Shown here piece by piece: positions 45,583-54,090 of a stretch of DNA of 64,000 nucleotides. Position numbers and translations under genes: made by a program. Source of the stretch: Legionellaceae bacterium (GTDB taxonomy: Bacteria; Pseudomonadota; Gammaproteobacteria; Legionellales; Legionellaceae); NCBI GenBank assembly GCA_029210265.1, contig JARGNP010000011.1, positions 1 to 64,000 on the forward strand, written 5' to 3'. Positions within the stretch are counted from its first letter, which is position 1; each line of letters begins with the position of its first letter. Under the pieces are notes generated by a model that was not told the origin of the DNA, did no database searches, and saw only the letters and a list, made by a program, of their open reading frames with translations.

Positions 45583-46426
45583 ATAGATCGTACTGCAAAC
45601 CGATTGTTCCAAAATTATAGTATTTAGAATGAACCTCAACATCCCAATTACTTGTAGATACATGCCTCCCCGCATACACCGTGGAACCAAAGTTATAATC
45701 ACTTGCCGAGAGATAAAGAAAGCGATATTCAATAAATAAATTTGTTGTGTTATTCAAACTAAACGCTAAGCCAACTTTAGGCTGCACCGCAAGAGAGAGG
45801 TTTGTGTCACTCGTATCCGAATTATAATGATTAAACGTTTCTGACGGTGCGGTTTGTATTGACGATGCATTGCTAATCGCATTAACAGCAACGCCTAACC
45901 CAAGACCAATATAAGGATGAATTTTTTCAACATTAGTATGATTGATTTTCAGCCCATAATTCACAAGAAAAACGCCTGTTTCTATAGGAAGCGTTACCAA
46001 AAAATCATGCTCTATGAGTCGCGCCGTTCCATTATTAATTTCATGCCCTTGGATGGTCGTCCCACCAAGATAATATCCTTCTAGTCCAATAGAAGGTGCA
46101 ACAGTCCACACAGCCTCAACATGATTTAGCGTACGCATAGGCCATTGATACCCAACCTCCCCTCCAACGAACCACGCAGAACCTCCGCTTGCTTCACCTT
46201 TCGAATTTACGGCTAAAGGACCACCCAAAAGATCAGGTAAAAATGCCGTTCCTTTTTGCGCAAGCACTAAATTGGAAAGCTTACCCCAACCTCCAAAAAC
46301 ACCAAGATAAGTACCGCCATTTGATGCCATAGCCTTTTCAGGCCCCATATCACCGGCATAAACCGCTGCATTTAATGATGCAAAAACTACACCCAAAGCT
46401 ATCATGCGACTTCGCATTGTTATCAT
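45581..46426 (-). CDS. Outer-membrane beta-barrel protein
   Basis: A 281-aa porin-like or OmpA/OprF-barrel-like protein. Signal peptide at residues 1-24 (MITMRSRMIALGVVFASLNAAVYAG). The mature part has an eight-strand-like pattern of alternating hydrophobics (GGTYLGVFGGWGKLSNLVLAQ, VGGEVGYQWPM, IHPYIGLGLGVAVNA, VQPKVGLAFSLNNTTNLFIEYRFLYLS) and ends GTIGLQYDL, a C-terminal barrel strand. Similar sequences are frequent in Legionellales and are called outer-membrane beta-barrel or OmpA-like; no peptidoglycan-binding domain follows. SD AAAGGAT is 6-7 nt before the ATG. Confidence 0.8.
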   Translation of the reverse strand: MITMRSRMIALGVVFASLNAAVYAGDMGPEKAMASNGGTYLGVFGGWGKLSNLVLAQKGTAFLPDLLGGPLAVNSKGEASGGSAWFVGGEVGYQWPMRTLNHVEAVWTVAPSIGLEGYYLGGTTIQGHEINNGTARLIEHDFLVTLPIETGVFLVNYGLKINHTNVEKIHPYIGLGLGVAVNAISNASSIQTAPSETFNHYNSDTSDTNLSLAVQPKVGLAFSLNNTTNLFIEYRFLYLSASDYNFGSTVYAGRHVSTSNWDVEVHSKYYNFGTIGLQYDL

Positions 46427-46552
46427 GAGATATCCTTTCTAAGATTTAATTACCTTGCTAATGATTAAACCTTATTTAATTAAAATTGAAAATACTTGAC
46501 GATACAAATTCCCCCACGCACAATAAGATTTTACACTCAGTGAGACAGGGAT

Positions 46553-47962
46553 ATGACCGCTGAAAAAAAAACACATAAGCTTTTCATTCTTGATACCAAT
46601 ATTTTAATGCACGACCCCTCGGCTATTTATCATTTTGAAGAACATGATGTCTATTTAGCCATGGTCGTACTCGAAGAGCTTGATAGACATAAAACAGGCT
46701 TATCCGAGGTTGCACGCAACGTACGTCAAACTAACCGCATGTTGGTCGATCTCACAACGAATGCCTCACACAAAGATTTAACAGAAGGCTTACCGCTTAC
46801 CGCAGCACTGACATCAGAAAATGCTACAGCACAATGTGGACGATTATTTTTTCAAACCGACGACACGGAACAAACATTACCCCAAACATTACCAGGCCAT
46901 AACGTCGATAATGCCTTGCTTGGCATTGCGTTAGGTTTGCAAAAAAAGTTTTCTGAACAAGAAATTATTATTGTCACCAAAGATATTAATTTACGTATTA
47001 AAGCGGGAATCTTAGGCATTCCTGCCGCAGATTATCACAATGATCAGGTTCTAGATGACGTAAACCTGCTTCATAGTGGCGCGCATGTACTTCCTCATGA
47101 TTTTTGGGACGCGCACGGTAAAGACATGAATGCCTGGAAAGACGACGGTCGCACGTTTTATCGTATCAACGGCCCTCTGACCGAAAGTTGGAACCCGAAC
47201 GATTGTATTTCAACCGCAGATGATCAATTTCAAGCCATCGTCAAGACGCAGCCTGAAGGCGAGCAAGCCATTGTGCAAGTATCACGTGATTTCACCCAAG
47301 CGTCGCATGCTGTCTGGGGAATCACCGCGCGCAATCGAGAACAAAACTTTGCCTTAAATCTTTTACTTGATCCAGATATTGATTTTGTTACGCTGCAAGG
47401 CTCCGCCGGAACCGGTAAAACATTACTGACCATCGCTGCAGGCCTAACCCAAGTGCTTGATCAAAGTCGTTATAACGAAATCATCATGACCCGCGTCACC
47501 ATCCCCGTCGGAGAAGATATTGGCTTCTTGCCCGGTACCGAAGAAGAAAAAATGACCCCTTGGATGGGAGCACTCATGGATAATCTTGAGGTTCTTCATA
47601 ACGAACAAGAGGGCGGAAATTTTGGCCGCGATGCCACCGGTGATTTACTGCAAAGTAAAATTAAAATTCGTTCTCTCAATTACATGCGTGGACGTACATT
47701 TTTAAATCGCTTTATTATTATTGATGAAGCGCAAAACTTAACATCGAAACAAATTAAGACTTTAATCACGCGCGCAGGTCCCGGAAGTAAAATTATTTGC
47801 TTAGGCGACGTCAAACAAATTGACACGCCTTATTTAAGCGAAACAACCTCAGGGCTTACGTTTGCCGTGGATCATTTCAAGCATTGGGAGCACAGTGCGC
47901 ACATGACTTTGACGCGCGGAGAGCGCTCAAGACTTGCGCACTATGCCGCAATGCATTTATAG
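46553..47962 (+). CDS. PIN domain-PhoH ATPase fusion (PhoH2)
   Basis: A toxin-like PIN RNase domain at residues about 8-165 (FILDTNILMHDPSAI, VLEELDRHK, IIIVTKDINLRIKA keep the acidic residues) is fused to a PhoH ATPase at 245-465, with Walker A SAGTGKT near 283-290 and FIIIDEAQNLT as Walker B. Such PhoH2 proteins unwind and cleave RNA in studied bacteria. The 469 aa are as usual. SD is GACAGG near the ATG. It is 25 bp before guaC, possibly co-transcribed. Confidence 0.92.
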   Translation: MTAEKKTHKLFILDTNILMHDPSAIYHFEEHDVYLAMVVLEELDRHKTGLSEVARNVRQTNRMLVDLTTNASHKDLTEGLPLTAALTSENATAQCGRLFFQTDDTEQTLPQTLPGHNVDNALLGIALGLQKKFSEQEIIIVTKDINLRIKAGILGIPAADYHNDQVLDDVNLLHSGAHVLPHDFWDAHGKDMNAWKDDGRTFYRINGPLTESWNPNDCISTADDQFQAIVKTQPEGEQAIVQVSRDFTQASHAVWGITARNREQNFALNLLLDPDIDFVTLQGSAGTGKTLLTIAAGLTQVLDQSRYNEIIMTRVTIPVGEDIGFLPGTEEEKMTPWMGALMDNLEVLHNEQEGGNFGRDATGDLLQSKIKIRSLNYMRGRTFLNRFIIIDEAQNLTSKQIKTLITRAGPGSKIICLGDVKQIDTPYLSETTSGLTFAVDHFKHWEHSAHMTLTRGERSRLAHYAAMHL

Positions 47963-47987
47963 TATACGTTTTAAACCAGGGTAAATT

Positions 47988-48998
47988 ATGTCTACTTTAG
48001 CTTTGACCTACGATGATGTGCTTCTCATCCCCGCGTATAATCACCACGAATCACGACGTGTGGTGGATATTAGTAACACCGACAGGCTTGGAAAACTCAG
48101 CTTAGAGTTACCGGTGATGAGTTCTAACATGGACACCGTCACAGAAAGCGGCATGGCTAATTTCATGCACGAAAAAGGCGGTATCGGTGTACTTCATCGC
48201 TTCCTAACGATTGAAGACAACATTAAGCAATACCAAGCCTGCACCGGCCAAGTGTTTGTTTCTGTCGGCTGTTCCGCAGCAGAACTCGAACGAGCTGAGG
48301 CCTTGCGTGATGCTGGTGCCACCCATTTTTGTGTGGATGTTGCCCATGCGCATGCCAAATATGTCGGAAAAACATTAAAAAAATTACGTACGATGCTGGG
48401 TTCACGCTGCATCATGGCCGGTAACGTCGCAACCTACGCGGGCGCTGATTATTTAGCTTCGTGTGGTGCTGATATTATTAAAGCCGGGATTGGTGGTGGT
48501 TCTGTTTGTAGCACACGTATCAAAACAGGTTTTGGTGTTCCAATGCTTGCCTGTATTGAAGACTGCGCACGTACCGATCGTTCCATCGTTGCTGATGGCG
48601 GACTGCGTACAGCGGGCGATATCGTTAAAGCCCTGGCCTTCGGTGCCGATTTTGTCATGATTGGCGGCATGCTTGCGGGTACAGCGCCAACACCTGGTGA
48701 AATCATCACAAAAGACGATGGCACACAAATCAAGCGCTACCGTGGTATGGCATCACGTGAAGCACAAGAAGGCTTCCTTGGACAACTTCACGAATGGAAA
48801 ACGGCTGAAGGCGTATCTGCTGAAGTACCCTACCATGACAGCCAAGAAGCAATTATTGGTGATATCGTGGGTGGTTTGCGTTCAGGCTTGACCTACGCAG
48901 GTGCTGATACCATCCGTGAACTTCACCGAAAACTTAATTACATCCAAGTAACCACTGCAGGCCGGCACGAAAGCCTCCCGCATAAATTACTCGATTAA
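47988..48998 (+). CDS. guaC: GMP reductase
   Basis: Converts GMP to IMP with NADPH, returning guanine nucleotides to the purine pool. The 336 aa carry the IMPDH/GMPR barrel without CBS domains (LTYDDVLLIPAYN, SSNMDTVTESGMA) and the catalytic-Cys loop AGIGGGSVCSTRIKTGFGVPML. IMPDH usually reads GPGSICTTR, so GMP reductase is preferred, but the two families are close. KRYRGMASREAQ supports the GMPR type. A strong terminator follows. Confidence 0.88.
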   Translation: MSTLALTYDDVLLIPAYNHHESRRVVDISNTDRLGKLSLELPVMSSNMDTVTESGMANFMHEKGGIGVLHRFLTIEDNIKQYQACTGQVFVSVGCSAAELERAEALRDAGATHFCVDVAHAHAKYVGKTLKKLRTMLGSRCIMAGNVATYAGADYLASCGADIIKAGIGGGSVCSTRIKTGFGVPMLACIEDCARTDRSIVADGGLRTAGDIVKALAFGADFVMIGGMLAGTAPTPGEIITKDDGTQIKRYRGMASREAQEGFLGQLHEWKTAEGVSAEVPYHDSQEAIIGDIVGGLRSGLTYAGADTIRELHRKLNYIQVTTAGRHESLPHKLLD

Positions 48999-49005
48999 GT
49001 TGCCG

Positions 49006-49038
49006 ACCCTTTCTCCTGATCGTTTTAGGAGAAAGGGT
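49006..49038. terminator. Bidirectional hairpin terminator
   Basis: ACCCTTTCTCC (49006-49016) pairs perfectly with GGAGAAAGGGT (49028-49038) around an 11-nt loop, in the tail-to-tail gap between guaC and the acidic repeat gene. The stem has 11 bp. Only short T-runs flank it. Confidence 0.75.
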
Positions 49039-49048
49039 ATCACGATGT

Positions 49049-50518
49049 TTAACCTAAGGCCATCGCTATTCCCTCGACGACCTCCTCTACGACCTCTACA
49101 ACGGCTTCGGCAACCGCTTCCGCCGCCTCCGTAGCGGCTTCAGCAGCGTAGTTCGCAGTTTCAGAAACCCCTTCAGTAACACCTTCAATACTGCTACTCC
49201 CCATCTCAGAAATCACATCATCCATTGCAGTCGTCATATCAGTCATGCCACTCATTTCCATACCTTCTGGCATTTCTAACTCTGGCGTTTCTAGCTCGGG
49301 TGTTTCTAATTCAGACGTTTCCAACTGATCTAGCTCTTCTATTTCAGGCTCTTCTATTTCAGGCTCTTCTATTTCAGGCTCTTCAAGTTCTTCTACTTCG
49401 GGCTCTTCTATTTCAGGCTCCTCTAGCTCTTCTATTGCAGGCTCCTCTAGCTCTTCTATTTCAGGCTCCTCTAGCTCTTCTAGTTCGGGCTCCTCTATTT
49501 CAGGCTCAGTTTGCTGATTTTGCTGATTTTGTTCTTCCTCATTTTTCTGCTTTTGCTGGTTTTGTTGGTCTAGCTCTTGCTGTTCTTTTTTTGCCTTCGC
49601 ATCAGCATCAACTGTTGATTGTCCTTGAGGCCTCGGTCCATCAGGTGTTGGTGCATCAGAAATTGTTTCTGGCATTTCTTGTGTCGTTACCTCAGGTTCT
49701 TCTATTTCAGGTTCTTCTACTTCGAGCTCTTCCAATTCAGGCTCTTCCAATTCAGGCTCTTCCAATTCAGGCTCTTCCAATTCAGGCTCTTCCAATTCAG
49801 GCTCTTCTATTTTGGGTTCTTCTGTATTCTGCTCTTGAACCTCTTCTTGCTGTTCAGCATTCTCGTTCTTTTCTGGCTCTTTATTTTCTTCTTTATCATC
49901 TTTCTTCTTTTTCTTCTTTTTCTTTTTTTCTTCCTCATCCTTCTTAATATCATCCATGATACTGCCCATCGCTTCTGCAAACGATTGTGTAGGAATCCAG
50001 CCTCCTTCTTGTTTTTTATCTTTCTTTTTTTTCTTCTCAGCCTGTTCTTCAGATTCGTTTTTAGGATCCGAATCACCTAGACTTTTTACACTCGGCCCAG
50101 AAATCAAATCATTAGGATTCCCCTGAATACTCTCATTATATGCCTCTGATATTGAGTTCATGTTTTCGTTTAACGCTTGTGGGCTTTTGTTGGCTGTAAC
50201 ACCTTGAATCACGGTATGTATTGATGCTTCTTGTGCACTGATCTCTTTCAATCTGTCCCCCGAGCCCATCTCTTTTAGCATGTGACTCGCATTTCCTAAT
50301 GTATCCAGGTGCTTCTCTGCGTCTTCTAAAGACAATGATCCTTCCGTTAGATTCGTGCGAAGACTCGCTGTAGCCGCATCAAGCAAAGCTCCTTCGCTAC
50401 GCTTGATGGTGTCATGACCACCACCGGCACGAGAAGTGATATCATCTTCTGTGGCACGATCAAAGTGATCCAGTTTCTGGATAAAAGATTGCATCGAACC
50501 TTCAGGTATATCAGCCAT
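49049..50518 (-). CDS. Acidic Glu-Pro repeat protein, unknown function
   Basis: Not recognised; 489 aa. Residues 1-140 are a globular-looking helical region (MADIPEGSMQSFIQKLDHFD...). Then come Lys-rich blocks near 160-170 and 192-205 (nine lysines in a row), and two repeat arrays: residues about 233-275 and 340-400, built from EEPELEEPELEE-type five-residue units. A Gln/Asn-rich linker separates them. The C-terminus is Ala/Glu-rich and helical, possibly amphipathic. SD AAGGAG is 9 nt before the ATG. The TTGGTCTA motif is 45 nt upstream. An opposite-strand frame through the repeats is a shadow. Effector-like by architecture only. Confidence 0.6.
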   Translation of the reverse strand: MADIPEGSMQSFIQKLDHFDRATEDDITSRAGGGHDTIKRSEGALLDAATASLRTNLTEGSLSLEDAEKHLDTLGNASHMLKEMGSGDRLKEISAQEASIHTVIQGVTANKSPQALNENMNSISEAYNESIQGNPNDLISGPSVKSLGDSDPKNESEEQAEKKKKKDKKQEGGWIPTQSFAEAMGSIMDDIKKDEEEKKKKKKKKKDDKEENKEPEKNENAEQQEEVQEQNTEEPKIEEPELEEPELEEPELEEPELEEPELEELEVEEPEIEEPEVTTQEMPETISDAPTPDGPRPQGQSTVDADAKAKKEQQELDQQNQQKQKNEEEQNQQNQQTEPEIEEPELEELEEPEIEELEEPAIEELEEPEIEEPEVEELEEPEIEEPEIEEPEIEELDQLETSELETPELETPELEMPEGMEMSGMTDMTTAMDDVISEMGSSSIEGVTEGVSETANYAAEAATEAAEAVAEAVVEVVEEVVEGIAMALG

Positions 50519-50562
50519 TGTACAACTCCTTGATTTACACTTAGTCGATTAAAAATAAAACA

Positions 50563-50588
50563 CCTTATTTCTCAGTTTAGACCAAAAA
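50563..50588 (-). promoter_or_regulatory. TTGGTCTA-type upstream motif, copy 5
   Basis: On the minus strand TTTTTGGTCTAAACTGAGAA is followed by ATAAGG, 45 nt before the acidic repeat gene. TTTTGGTCTA is identical to copy 1 although the genes are 38 kb apart. Confidence 0.45.
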
Positions 50589-50640
50589 CCCAAAAATAGC
50601 TCAAATTTAAATCTAAAACCGTATTATTTCAACTTTATGT

Positions 50641-50669
50641 TTGACGAATCCCAAAACGTCTCCTATATC
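50641..50669 (+). promoter_or_regulatory. Sigma-70 promoter of the small-gene/membrane-protein pair
   Basis: TTGACG (50641-50646) and TATATC (50664-50669) are 17 bp apart, 36 nt before the ATG at 50705. It is divergent from the acidic repeat gene. Confidence 0.55.
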
Positions 50670-50704
50670 CATACTATAAACATAAAACACACTAGGAGAA
50701 CAAT

Positions 50705-50953
50705 ATGCTCGCTTCAGCTGCTGTTATGGTTCTTGCTATTTATAAACAAGAGCTTCCGCCAAGCTCTGCTTATTTACCTCCAACAAACCTACAAGAAGAG
50801 CAACTCTATCAACGTAGGGATGCACAACGCGCTTCGCCAGGGCAACAAAGATCGGGTGATGGTAGCGTTCAAGATAAGGCCGGTAATGCACAAATTAATA
50901 CCGGTCTTTACCCAACGGAATCATCCGGTAATGCGGTTGTTATTCCACGCTAA
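50705..50953 (+). CDS. Small protein, 82 aa
   Basis: Not recognised. It starts MLASAAVMVLAIYKQELPPS, a short hydrophobic segment (2-12) that is too short for a full signal peptide or a long membrane span, followed by a Gln/Gly/Asn/Ser-rich polar body (NLQEEQLYQRRDAQRASPGQ). A strong AGGAG stands 7 nt before the ATG, a promoter lies upstream, and it is followed by the 548-aa gene after 32 bp, so it is probably real and co-transcribed. A frame starting at 50637 overlaps it but lacks an SD. Confidence 0.5.
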   Translation: MLASAAVMVLAIYKQELPPSSAYLPPTNLQEEQLYQRRDAQRASPGQQRSGDGSVQDKAGNAQINTGLYPTESSGNAVVIPR

Positions 50954-50985
50954 ACCAATCTAAATCAATTTGCAGGAAGCATATT

Positions 50986-52632
50986 TTGAACAACGATATT
51001 GATCCACAAGCATACGAGAGCAACTCGTCACGCGCCATAGCGCTTGCTCAGCAAATTAATCAACGTAAACTCATGCTGAGTCTGTATGGTTTTTTTGACG
51101 GCCTTGATATTGCAAGCAAAACGCTCGTACTGCTCATGCCCCTTATCTCAACAAGCGCCTTGAGTGCTTGGGTGCTAACACCTGATGGCTTTTATTTAAG
51201 CCTCATGTTTGTTACCTCCCTCGCGATTTTATCTGCATTTGGCAATGCATTTAATGGCTCTAAAAACAACATAGAAAAATCCATTTTTCGTTTTTGGCAA
51301 AGCATGCGTGATACGATCAAAGGTGGAAAAATTGCTCATAAAGCCGTAAAAAATATACTTGCACTCACACGTGTGCTCTCTGCTGACGCCAACCTCAAAC
51401 CCATGATATTGGCTCTTGCGGTACCCATCGCCCTACTTTTTATCACAAACCGATTCGTGACGCGCTACCTAAGTAACCAGCGAAAAGATGCTCAATCAAC
51501 CAATAAAGCACTTCTCAAAACATTAGAAAACCTATGGGCAATCTATGCCAATGCAGCCGAAGGAACAGCGAAAGAGATCACCAAGCAAAATTACTTAGAT
51601 TTTGTCGCAAATGCCCAGCATCATCAAATCGCAACGCAATCCCAACTCACCCAATACACGCTGTTTGTCTCGAGCTTTATTGAAACGATGATCAATGGCA
51701 ACTATGTGTTTATGGGAGCAGCTCTACTTGCACCCGCGTCTCCCGAAGCAGTTATTTTTATCACGTGCGTATCCATGACCATGCTTTTAATCAATATTAT
51801 TTCTGCATGGCATGAAGAGCGAGAAAATCAAATAAAACGACAACGAACCGAACAAGTTTTTCATGTGGCATGTGCCGTTCATGCACTCCAGCTATCGCTT
51901 GAATCACTCCACACGCTTCAATCCAATCATTTCACCATCAACAGCCAGCTTCAAATCATCGAGCAAAAACGCCTAGCGCTCGAGCATGAACATAATAAAC
52001 AAGATGCATTATATAAAAGTACTTTTGGGGAGGCTTTATTCGTGGGTTTAAGGTACACCGTTGCTGCACACAAAGCCATCATGGGCGCACTCGTGTTTAT
52101 GACCCTGCTAAGCGGGCTGCTTCTTGGAGCGGCACTAACGGAAAGCATTGTTCTTGGTTGTATGGGTTTATCCATCACGGCAATGATAAGCTTAAGTATC
52201 TATTCCTTTGAAGAAACACGTCAAAAAATCACACGACAAAATCAGTATATTCAACAACAACGCACACAAATCACATCACATGTTAATCAGATGATTCATA
52301 CTAATATGCCCTCAGTCCACTCACATAGCATGTTTACCCAGCATACAAAGCCTCCTTTATTAGGCGAGCGAAACATCCTCAAAGAAACTGAAAAAGCCCG
52401 AGCATGTTTCTCCGGCAGTAAAAAACCAAATAACTTATGTGAATTTGTCCTACGCATGCAAGGCAAGTCTGAGCATGACATGCCGACGAGCCCGGGAGCA
52501 AAGCTTCTGCTATTATTTAGCATGACGTGTTACTGCGTGCTTTGGTGGGCCAAGGCCCATGATAAGCAGTATCCAGCAGGATCCAATCTACGCGAAGTTC
52601 ATGCCACGCCTGCGACCACACCGGCTATATAA
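50986..52632 (+). CDS. Polytopic membrane protein with coiled coil, unknown function
   Basis: Not recognised; 548 aa from a TTG codon with CAGGAAG 6-7 nt upstream. Hydrophobic segments near 28-62, 67-88, 139-158, 235-275, 363-412 and 505-524 suggest 7-9 membrane spans. Residues 276-345 form a charged, Gln/His/Leu-rich coiled coil (LHTLQSNHFTINSQLQIIEQ), and another polar stretch spans 412-505. There is no signal peptide and no CaaX box (ends TPATTPAI). The organisation, with helical soluble domains between membrane pairs, resembles the CaaX protein at 30751-32742, without detectable sequence match by eye. Confidence 0.65.
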   Translation: MNNDIDPQAYESNSSRAIALAQQINQRKLMLSLYGFFDGLDIASKTLVLLMPLISTSALSAWVLTPDGFYLSLMFVTSLAILSAFGNAFNGSKNNIEKSIFRFWQSMRDTIKGGKIAHKAVKNILALTRVLSADANLKPMILALAVPIALLFITNRFVTRYLSNQRKDAQSTNKALLKTLENLWAIYANAAEGTAKEITKQNYLDFVANAQHHQIATQSQLTQYTLFVSSFIETMINGNYVFMGAALLAPASPEAVIFITCVSMTMLLINIISAWHEERENQIKRQRTEQVFHVACAVHALQLSLESLHTLQSNHFTINSQLQIIEQKRLALEHEHNKQDALYKSTFGEALFVGLRYTVAAHKAIMGALVFMTLLSGLLLGAALTESIVLGCMGLSITAMISLSIYSFEETRQKITRQNQYIQQQRTQITSHVNQMIHTNMPSVHSHSMFTQHTKPPLLGERNILKETEKARACFSGSKKPNNLCEFVLRMQGKSEHDMPTSPGAKLLLLFSMTCYCVLWWAKAHDKQYPAGSNLREVHATPATTPAI

Positions 52633-52703
52633 GCTAGGATTTAGCTTGAGATTCAGTTAAGATACTCATCGGTTTGATCACAATTTTTTTCACCGGCAAA
52701 ATC

Positions 52704-53456
52704 ATGACACGTTCAAAAAAAACAACCCATTTTGGCTTTCAATCTGTCGATTGGGAAGACAAAGCATCCAAAGTAGGCGAGGTTTTTGACTCTGTCGCCT
52801 CTCGCTACGACATCATGAACGATCTTATGTCGCTTGGCATCCACAGGCTTTGGAAACGCTTTGCAATTGCCAAAAGCTTAGTGCGCCCAGGGCATCAGGT
52901 GCTTGACTTAGCTGGAGGTAGTGGCGACTTAACCCAGCTGCTTTGCCAGAAAGTAGGAGCAACCGGCCGCGTAGTCCTCGCTGATATCAATGCCGCCATG
53001 CTCGCCGTAGGTCGTGATAGACTACTCGACAAAGGACTAAGCAACACCACTCACTGCGTCCAAGCCAACGCCGAATGCCTGCCTTTTGCTGATAATCAAT
53101 TTGATTGCATCACCATGGCTTTTGGATTGCGCAACGTGACCGATAAAGCCACGGCGCTACGTTCGATGCATCGTGTATGCAAGCCCGGTGGTAAACTCAT
53201 GGTGCTTGAGTTTTCAACGCCAGATTTTCCCGGCTTGAAGCCTATTTATGACGCGTACTCCTTTCATTTGTTGCCGAAAATCGGAGGCTGGATAACGCAA
53301 GATGCCGAGAGCTACCAATATTTGGTTGAGTCTATCCGTATGCACCCGCCTCAGGAAGAGCTAAAATCGATGATTGAAGCTGCTGGATTTGAAGATTGTA
53401 TCTATCACAACTTAAGTGGCGGCATTGTTGCCCTCCACATCGCCTACAAATACTGA
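52704..53456 (+). CDS. ubiE: Ubiquinone/menaquinone methyltransferase UbiE
   Basis: SAM-dependent C-methyltransferase in the ubiquinone (and menaquinone) pathway. The ATG at 52704 gives 250 aa, the family length; the frame begins 10 codons earlier. Motifs are [25 protein letters not shown] near the start, [12 protein letters not shown] (SAM loop), and [24 protein letters not shown]. It begins the ubiE-ubiJ-ubiB cluster and ends 7 bp before ubiJ. The SD is weak. Confidence 0.95.
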   Translation: MTRSKKTTHFGFQSVDWEDKASKVGEVFDSVASRYDIMNDLMSLGIHRLWKRFAIAKSLVRPGHQVLDLAGGSGDLTQLLCQKVGATGRVVLADINAAMLAVGRDRLLDKGLSNTTHCVQANAECLPFADNQFDCITMAFGLRNVTDKATALRSMHRVCKPGGKLMVLEFSTPDFPGLKPIYDAYSFHLLPKIGGWITQDAESYQYLVESIRMHPPQEELKSMIEAAGFEDCIYHNLSGGIVALHIAYKY

Positions 53457-53463
53457 GGCTCTT

Positions 53464-54090
53464 ATGATTAAGCAATATTCTTTATCAGCCCTGCAAAAAG
53501 CCATGAACCATGGCTTAGCACTCGACCCGGCAACACCTGAAAAGATTCAAGCCTTGCACGGAAAAATCTTAGAAATAATTATTAGTCCGCTTGATGTTCA
53601 TTTTTTCATGTGTTTTGACCAAACTCAAATAAAACTATTGGCCAAACTTGACCCAAATCAAGAAGCCAACACCATTATTCACAGCAGTCCTCTTGGCCTG
53701 ATTCGGCTTAGCCTACTTCCTGCCTCAAAAGTACGTTCGTTATTTAACGAAAATATTCGTATGACGGGTGATACCGAACTTGGCCAGCACGTCAAACAAC
53801 TGTTTGATGGTCTTGATATCGATTGGGAAGGTCATTTGGCGCATTTTACAGGCGATGTGGTCGCGCATCAGCTAGGGCGGTTTGCTCGAGGTGGAAGGCG
53901 TTTAAAACAAAAGCTAGAAACATCCATGCAAAACAACGTGACCGAATACCTACATGAAGAGCTTCGCGTGCTGCCTCCGCGCGAAGAACTCGAAGATTTT
54001 ATGAATGATATTGACGCGCTGTCACTTCGTGTAGAACGCCTTGCAGCCCATATAAACCAACTGACTCCTACTCATGATAAAACGTCTTAA
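53464..54090 (+). CDS. ubiJ: Ubiquinone biosynthesis accessory factor UbiJ
   Basis: SCP2-like lipid-binding factor of the soluble Ubi complex. The ATG at 53464 gives 208 aa; an earlier frame start at 53416 would overlap ubiE. It contains an SCP2-like domain around residues 25-110 (IIISPLDVHFFMCFDQTQIKLLAK) and a C-terminal helical part with DIDWEGHLAHFTGDVVAHQLGRF and LREELEDFMNDIDALSLRVERL-like heptads. It overlaps ubiB by 17 bp, which supports co-translation in the operon. Confidence 0.9.
   Translation: MIKQYSLSALQKAMNHGLALDPATPEKIQALHGKILEIIISPLDVHFFMCFDQTQIKLLAKLDPNQEANTIIHSSPLGLIRLSLLPASKVRSLFNENIRMTGDTELGQHVKQLFDGLDIDWEGHLAHFTGDVVAHQLGRFARGGRRLKQKLETSMQNNVTEYLHEELRVLPPREELEDFMNDIDALSLRVERLAAHINQLTPTHDKTS

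Noticed and set aside
49339-49500. Regular short repeats resembling a CRISPR array
   Set aside because: Units are 15-18 bp in frame with a coding sequence, without unique spacers of constant length.
49225-49947. Leu/Ala/Phe-rich plus-strand frame that looks like a membrane protein
   Set aside because: Antisense shadow of the Glu-Pro repeats; the minus-strand gene has the SD and a clean N-terminus.
50637-50963. 108-residue frame overlapping the small 82-aa gene
   Set aside because: It starts inside the promoter region and has no SD, while the 82-aa frame has AGGAG at correct spacing.
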